A program made the position numbers and the translations under genes. From NCBI GenBank assembly GCA_024655865.1, contig JANLFM010000011.1, forward strand, positions 16,548-62,320: a stretch of 45,773 nt of DNA, read 5' to 3'. The notes beneath the pieces were generated by a model. The model was not told the DNA's origin. It searched no databases and was given only the letters and a program-made list of their open reading frames with translations. Source of the DNA: Caldisericota bacterium. Its GTDB lineage: Bacteria; Caldisericota; JANLFM01. Positions within the stretch are counted from its first letter, which is position 1; the number at the start of each line of letters is the position of its first letter. Below are positions 41,932-45,773 of this stretch, piece by piece.

Positions 41932-43265
41932 TAAAAGCCAAAGTAGGTGTCAATAGGGGAACTGCCCTTTCCGCCTATAGGAAACTGCAAGAAAAAGGGT
42001 TTGTAGAAATGCGCGTAGGACAAGGAACTGTAGTTTCCCTAGTTCCCCCTGTTGAAGAAACCAAATCGGAATCCCCTTCCATTCCCTCTCAGGCCCGTTT
42101 TTATTCAAGAAGGATCCCGCTTCCCGGCTGGTTCCCCCGGGTGGCAGAGATCCCTTTCTCCCTGGCCGTTCCCGAGAGGGGTTTGATCCCTGAAGAGGAA
42201 ATCAGGGAGGTTATGAAAGCCCTTCTCGATCGAGAAGCGATGGAGCTCCTTTCCTATGGCTCAGCCGAAGGGGACAGTGGTTTTAAAGAAGCTTACGCCG
42301 GGTACCTAAAAGGAAAGGGAATACCGGTAGAGGAAAGCTGGGTTCTTCCCACGGGTGGCGCTACTCAGGCCTTCGATCTGGTGGCCAAGATTCTTAACCC
42401 GGGTGATCTCCTCTTCTTTGAAGAGCCCCTCTATGCCGGGACCTTAAGGTCCTTCTCTCTCTGGTCTTTCGAAACTGAGAGCATCCCCCTCGAGGAGGAT
42501 GGAATAAATCTTGAGCATTTGAGAGGGCTCTTGAGCCAGGGAAGACACCCTAGCTTAGTTGTGCTCACACCCGATTTTCAAAATCCCACCGGAGCCACCC
42601 TTTCTCTAAAAAAGAGGGAGGAGATCGCCTGGCTGGCCAGAAGATATGACTTCCTGGTCCTTGAGGATGCCGTTTTCTCGGACCTTTATTACGAGAAATC
42701 CTTACCCTCACTCTTATCCCTGACGCCAGAGAGAGTAATCAGAATCGATAGCTTTTCCAAGACCCTGGCTCCAGGTTTGCGTCTGGGAACGATAGTCGCG
42801 CACCCAAAAATTCTCGAGTTCTTAATTTCCATCAAGCAGGCCACTGATTACCAGACGCCCCTGTTGAGTCAGGCTACCCTGAGAGAACTTATCAATTCTG
42901 GTTTCTGGGTCAGGCATCTGGATCGTATTCGCTCCATTTACCGGACAAAAAGGGACGCCCTTGAGGAATCCCTGAATTCCCTGAGAAGCGGGGTCTTCTC
43001 CTTCAAGACCCCAAGAGGAGGGTTTTTCTTCTGGCTGGAGATCAAATCCGGAATAGACGCTCAGGAGCTTCTTTTAATTTCGTCTTCCCGGGGTGTTTCC
43101 TTCGCTCCAGGATCGCTTTTTTCCTCGAGGCCCGAGCACCGCCGCTTTATGCGCTTGTCCTTCTCGAATATTCCCGTTGAGAAAATCAAAGAAGGAGTCA
43201 ATATTTTAGGAGAGGCATGCGAAGAGCTCTCTTCCCAGTACATCCCATCTGTTCCCCAAATTTGA
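41925..43265 (+). CDS. MocR-like PLP-dependent aminotransferase-fold protein with truncated GntR wing-helix
   Basis: A 446-residue protein. Residues 1-38 hold only the end of a GntR winged helix (KVGVNRGTALSAYRKLQEKG, wing VGQGTVVS): the recognition helix and wing, but not the first helix and its LPPG-type turn. A stop codon (TGA 41922-41924) lies directly upstream in frame, so it cannot be longer. Residues about 65-440 are a fold-type I aminotransferase with GGATQAFDLV, DFQNPTGATLS and PLP lysine K279 in DSFSKTLAPGLRLG. It may be a regulator with altered DNA binding or a working aminotransferase. Operon with ECF-S, flavin-reductase-like and class III aminotransferase genes. Confidence 0.83.
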   Translation: MTLKAKVGVNRGTALSAYRKLQEKGFVEMRVGQGTVVSLVPPVEETKSESPSIPSQARFYSRRIPLPGWFPRVAEIPFSLAVPERGLIPEEEIREVMKALLDREAMELLSYGSAEGDSGFKEAYAGYLKGKGIPVEESWVLPTGGATQAFDLVAKILNPGDLLFFEEPLYAGTLRSFSLWSFETESIPLEEDGINLEHLRGLLSQGRHPSLVVLTPDFQNPTGATLSLKKREEIAWLARRYDFLVLEDAVFSDLYYEKSLPSLLSLTPERVIRIDSFSKTLAPGLRLGTIVAHPKILEFLISIKQATDYQTPLLSQATLRELINSGFWVRHLDRIRSIYRTKRDALEESLNSLRSGVFSFKTPRGGFFFWLEIKSGIDAQELLLISSSRGVSFAPGSLFSSRPEHRRFMRLSFSNIPVEKIKEGVNILGEACEELSSQYIPSVPQI

Positions 43266-43281
43266 AAAGGAGGAAAAAACA

Positions 43282-43782
43282 ATGCAAACCAATGTTAAGA
43301 GATTGGCTTTAATTGCTATGCTGGCCGGTTTCACTTTCCTTGCTACCCTGATACACGTGAACACCGGGCCGAGCACCTACTTTAATTTGAGCGAGGTCAT
43401 CGTATATACCAGCGCTCTCCTTTTCGGCCCTGCAGTAGGCGGCCTATCCGGAGGAGTGGGCGCTGCTCTGGCCGATATCCTCCTAGGCTTCGCCTTGCCG
43501 TGGGCTCCGATCTCCTTTCTCATCAAAGGTATTGAGGGCCTAATTGTGGGGGCAGTTTCCTCCCTTCACTGGAAAAACAGGCTGCTTGGAGATACACTTT
43601 CTATCCTTATAGCGTTTCCTTTCATGATCGCCGGTTACACTGTTTCTGTGGGCTTGCTCTACGGTTGGCCCGCCTCACTTGTGGAATTCTACACTGATAT
43701 AGTCCAGTGCTCCGCAGGTCTGGCCCTCGCCCTTCCCCTTACTTACGCCCTGCGGAAAATCAGGATATCAGAAAGGTGGTAG
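43282..43782 (+). CDS. ECF-transporter S component
   Basis: A 166-residue membrane protein with about six hydrophobic helices, typical of vitamin-binding S components. It opens RLALIAMLAGFTFLATLI, with PSTYFNLSEVIVYTSALLFGP and GGLSGGVGAALADILLGF, as in HMP/thiamine, pantothenate or pyridoxine carriers. Excellent ribosome-binding site AAAAGGAGG. It follows a MocR-like PLP protein by 16 bases, which favours a vitamin B6-type substrate, but this is inference. The energising ATPases and EcfT are not in the window. Confidence 0.86.
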   Translation: MQTNVKRLALIAMLAGFTFLATLIHVNTGPSTYFNLSEVIVYTSALLFGPAVGGLSGGVGAALADILLGFALPWAPISFLIKGIEGLIVGAVSSLHWKNRLLGDTLSILIAFPFMIAGYTVSVGLLYGWPASLVEFYTDIVQCSAGLALALPLTYALRKIRISERW

Positions 43783-43784
43783 TA

Positions 43785-44327
43785 ATGAGTTTTCAAATCA
43801 TCCAGAAAGACTGGCCTTTTTTGATCCATCCAAGTCTGACAGTACTCCTTACGGCATCGTATGAGGATAGGGACACCATTACACCTATTGCCTGGATTAT
43901 GCCCTTAAGCGGGGAGCCACCTCTCGTAGCCACAGCTTTAAAGGAGACACGTTTCGCATACGAGCTGTTGGTGAAATCCGGGGAGTTCGGGGTAAACGTC
44001 CCACCCCTGGACCAGGCAGAAAAAGTTTGGGCCTGCGGTACGACCTCCGGCAGGAATCAGGACAAGTTCGCTCTCACCGGGTTCCAGAGGATGAAGGCAG
44101 AAAGGATAAAGGCTCCTTTAATTCAAGAGTGCATTGCCTATTTAGAGTGCCGGCTTTTTGCTGACGAGTCCTTCGGCGATCATCACCTGATCGTGGGCGA
44201 AGTTCTCCTGGCAAAAGTTAAAGAGGGTCTTTTCGACACGTGCTTTAACGAAAAATTTTCCCCCTGCCTGCATTTGCGCAAGAACCTGTTTTTGAACGCT
44301 GACTGGAAAAGCCTGAGGGCAGTGTGA
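43785..44327 (+). CDS. flavin reductase-like FMN-binding protein
   Basis: A 180-residue split-barrel flavoprotein of the flavin reductase-like family. The frame is open to 43707, inside the ECF gene, but ATG 43785 with AAGGTGG just upstream is the natural start. Features are ITPIAWIMPLSGEPPLVATAL, the FMN-contacting KETRFAYELLVKSGEFGVNV and HHLIVGEVLLAKV. Could reduce flavin for a partner oxygenase or bind FMN for electron transfer. It begins two bases after the ECF-S stop, and its stop overlaps the aminotransferase start (GTGA). Confidence 0.85.
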   Translation: MSFQIIQKDWPFLIHPSLTVLLTASYEDRDTITPIAWIMPLSGEPPLVATALKETRFAYELLVKSGEFGVNVPPLDQAEKVWACGTTSGRNQDKFALTGFQRMKAERIKAPLIQECIAYLECRLFADESFGDHHLIVGEVLLAKVKEGLFDTCFNEKFSPCLHLRKNLFLNADWKSLRAV

Positions 44328-45535
44328 AATCCTTGTTCGCAACCTCGGTCTCCTTTTTGAGGCCCATCTGGTCTCAGGGTCAGGGGTGTTATTTGATCTC
44401 TGAAGAAGGAAAGCGCTACTTCGACCTGGAATCCGGAACCTGGTGCGCAATTTTTGGCCACGGCGATCAAGGCCTTGCCCTGGCCTTAAAGAAACAGGCA
44501 GAAGACCTTGCTCATTGTGGTTCCCTGTATCTTTCACGAACCGCTATTCAGGCAACGGAAACCCTGCTTTCGATTGCGCCCCCTCAATTCTCCTCCGTTG
44601 TCTGGTTAGCCTCTGGATCAGAAGCAATGGACTGGGCAATGCAGGTCGCTCGCCTGGCTACTGGTAAAAGAAAGTTTTTGGTCCTCGATTGCGGCTTCCT
44701 GGGTTCCACGGACCTTCCATTTCGGGGCTCACTTCATAGAAAGGAGGACCCAGAATTCACTTTCCTGGATACCAGCAAGTATCTTTATAACGGCGACCTC
44801 AACCTCGAGATTGACAAGGAAACAAAAAAACATATCAATTCCCAGTTTAAGGAGAATGATTTTGCGGCTTTAGTTATCGAAGCCATCCCGGTCTCAGGAG
44901 GGATTAATATTCTCCCCCGAAGTTTCCTTAAGGCTCTGGAAGAAGCTTGCCGAAAAAACGGTGCTCTCCTAATACTGGATGAGGTTACCTGCGGGATGTG
45001 TCGCACAGGGATGTGGTTTGGATTTCAGTGGTTTGACCTCGAACCAGACATCGCGGTCCTGGGAAAAGCGCTTGGTTCTGGATATCCTGTATCCGCCCTC
45101 CTCATGAAAGAGGAGGTAGCCAGGGAGGTCGAGGGTAGAATTGGCCGAGTGCAGTCCCACCAGAATGACCCCCTGGGAGCTGCGGCAGCTCGCTATGTGA
45201 TCAACCGCTTGAAATCTGAGGGATTTCCGAAAATGGTCCAGGAAAAGGGAGAGTTTCTACTTAAAGGGCTTGAGAACCTTGAAAGTGCCTTCCCCTTCCT
45301 CTCTCACGCGCGAGGTCTGGGCTTGCTGGCCGCTTTACAGGTTTTAGACGACGAAGGAAAGCCCTCAAAGGAACGAACGGAGTATTTCCAGAGCAGGGCC
45401 CTGGAGTTTAGCATCCTTTTGGGAGCAAAGCCCGCTTTAGGGCTCTTAAGATTCCTTCCTCCTTACATCATCAGCTTCGAGGAGATAGAGTGCGCCCTGA
45501 AAGCGCTCAAAGAGATAGCAGAAACAGTTCCCTGA
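44324..45535 (+). CDS. class III aminotransferase
   Basis: A 403-residue PLP enzyme of the class III (ornithine/omega) aminotransferase family. It opens with RPIWSQGQGCYLISEEGKRYFDLESG, has LASGSEAMDWAMQVAR (phosphate-binding SGSEA) and LLILDEVTCGMCRTG (PLP-ring Asp), and the Schiff-base lysine K248 in VLGKALGSGYPVSALL. The substrate could be a gamma- or omega-amino acid. GTG 44324 overlaps the preceding stop. It is the last gene of the MocR-like/ECF/flavin-reductase operon, which together hint at uptake and conversion of an amine or vitamin-like compound. Confidence 0.88.
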   Translation: MKSLFATSVSFLRPIWSQGQGCYLISEEGKRYFDLESGTWCAIFGHGDQGLALALKKQAEDLAHCGSLYLSRTAIQATETLLSIAPPQFSSVVWLASGSEAMDWAMQVARLATGKRKFLVLDCGFLGSTDLPFRGSLHRKEDPEFTFLDTSKYLYNGDLNLEIDKETKKHINSQFKENDFAALVIEAIPVSGGINILPRSFLKALEEACRKNGALLILDEVTCGMCRTGMWFGFQWFDLEPDIAVLGKALGSGYPVSALLMKEEVAREVEGRIGRVQSHQNDPLGAAAARYVINRLKSEGFPKMVQEKGEFLLKGLENLESAFPFLSHARGLGLLAALQVLDDEGKPSKERTEYFQSRALEFSILLGAKPALGLLRFLPPYIISFEEIECALKALKEIAETVP

Positions 45536-45631
45536 GACTAAAAGCGTCAGATCAAGAGTCCTCCTTGACTAAAAAGGGCGAGGAATCCCCTAAAAGTCAT
45601 CTAATTTGCCCACCCTTTTAAGCAAGAGAAA

Positions 45632-45663
45632 GAAAAAACCTGGCAAAAATGTGCCCCGCCAGG
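45632..45663 (-). terminator. intrinsic terminator downstream of tRNA-His
   Basis: On the minus strand CCTGGC (45663-45658) pairs with GCCAGG (45644-45639), followed directly by TTTTTT (45638-45633). The loop is 13 bases. It lies about 90 bases after the tRNA 3' end in the same direction, so it would end that transcript. The bases between (45664-45753) hold no gene I can recognise. Confidence 0.7.
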
Positions 45664-45753
45664 CCTCGATGGTTAAGAAATTACGCAGCCTGTTCCAGGG
45701 GCTTCGAGATTCAAAATAAACAGAGGCGCTAAAGAAAAAAAATCCTTTCCAAA

Positions 45754-45773
45754 TGGGGTGGCTGAGGGGACTT
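45754..45773 (-). tRNA. tRNA-His, 3' part (cut by window edge)
   Basis: Reading the minus strand, the last 20 bases are AAGT (T loop), CCCCT (T stem), CAGCCAC (acceptor strand), C (discriminator) and CCA. A 5' acceptor of GTGGCTG and a C73 discriminator are the bacterial tRNA-His identity elements (G-1:C73), as in the E. coli gene. CCA is encoded. The anticodon lies outside the window. A run of eight Ts (minus strand, 45742-45735) follows. Confidence 0.75.

Noticed and set aside
41909-41956. 15-codon leader peptide upstream of and overlapping the MocR-like gene
   Set aside because: It is short, out of frame, without ribosome-binding site and with no codon bias suggesting attenuation.
45536-45753. 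Small gene after the class III aminotransferase
   Set aside because: Only very short frames without motifs occur; the stretch is explained by the minus-strand tRNA trailer and terminator.

Overview
The window comes from a bacterium. It carries undecaprenyl-diphosphatase, an HspR/Hsp20/DnaJ/ClpB heat-shock operon, a GGDEF protein, Shine-Dalgarno sites of the AGGAGG type, sigma70-like promoters and, at the right edge, the 3' part of a tRNA-His with the bacterial C73 discriminator. YtxH, DegV, ECF-transporter S components, DppA and SpoIIE-free, outer-membrane-free gene content fit a monoderm-like or deep-branching lineage. ADP-forming acyl-CoA synthetase, an ATP-dependent DNA ligase and tetrahydromethanopterin (H4MPT) genes give it an archaeal flavour. 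I cannot name the phylum. There are no IS elements, phage genes, CRISPR arrays or rRNAs, and no gene-free stretch exceeds 300 bases.

Left part (1-14.9 kb): a C_GCAxxG_C_C protein coupled to the start of an M20 peptidase; an ATP-dependent DNA ligase with a strongly structured leader, overlapping a small AhpD-like protein; two tandem molybdopterin-binding subunits of the xanthine dehydrogenase family without partner subunits; a secreted NlpC/P60-like protein; a two-gene operon of an octopine-dehydrogenase-family protein and a cobalamin-binding barrel protein; YtxH; and topoisomerase III - UppP - M55 aminopeptidase.

Middle (15-28.2 kb): a heat-shock operon hspR-hsp20-dnaJ-clpB behind two TTTACGTAAA-type palindromes; GNAT - YjbQ on the minus strand; a tightly overlapping operon PHP phosphatase - D-cysteine desulfhydrase-like - nicotinate phosphoribosyltransferase - SDH-fold membrane protease - HAD hydrolase; then enolase, BioY and a lipoprotein polysaccharide deacetylase on the minus strand.

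The centrepiece (28.2-34.6 kb) is a cluster for H4MPT-type pterin cofactor synthesis: DUF447, beta-RFAP synthase (MptG-like), a fusion of folate-type HPPK (FolK) with an archaeal-type GTP cyclohydrolase (MptA/FolE2 family), a DmrB/AfpA-like flavoprotein, a DUF6513/dihydropteroate-synthase-like protein and a DUF1464 actin-fold protein. Together they could make dihydropterin diphosphate, the ribofuranosyl-aminobenzene moiety, join them and reduce the product. No C1-transfer enzyme using the cofactor, and no MptB/aldolase step, is in the window.

Right part (34.7-45.8 kb): DegV; an MFS exporter; a MATE exporter behind a GAF-GGDEF diguanylate cyclase; an ADP-forming acyl-CoA synthetase; and an operon of a MocR-like protein with a truncated DNA-binding domain, an ECF S component, a flavin-reductase-like protein and a class III aminotransferase. 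The window ends in tRNA-His on the minus strand. Several convergent gene pairs abut or overlap with no room for an intrinsic terminator.
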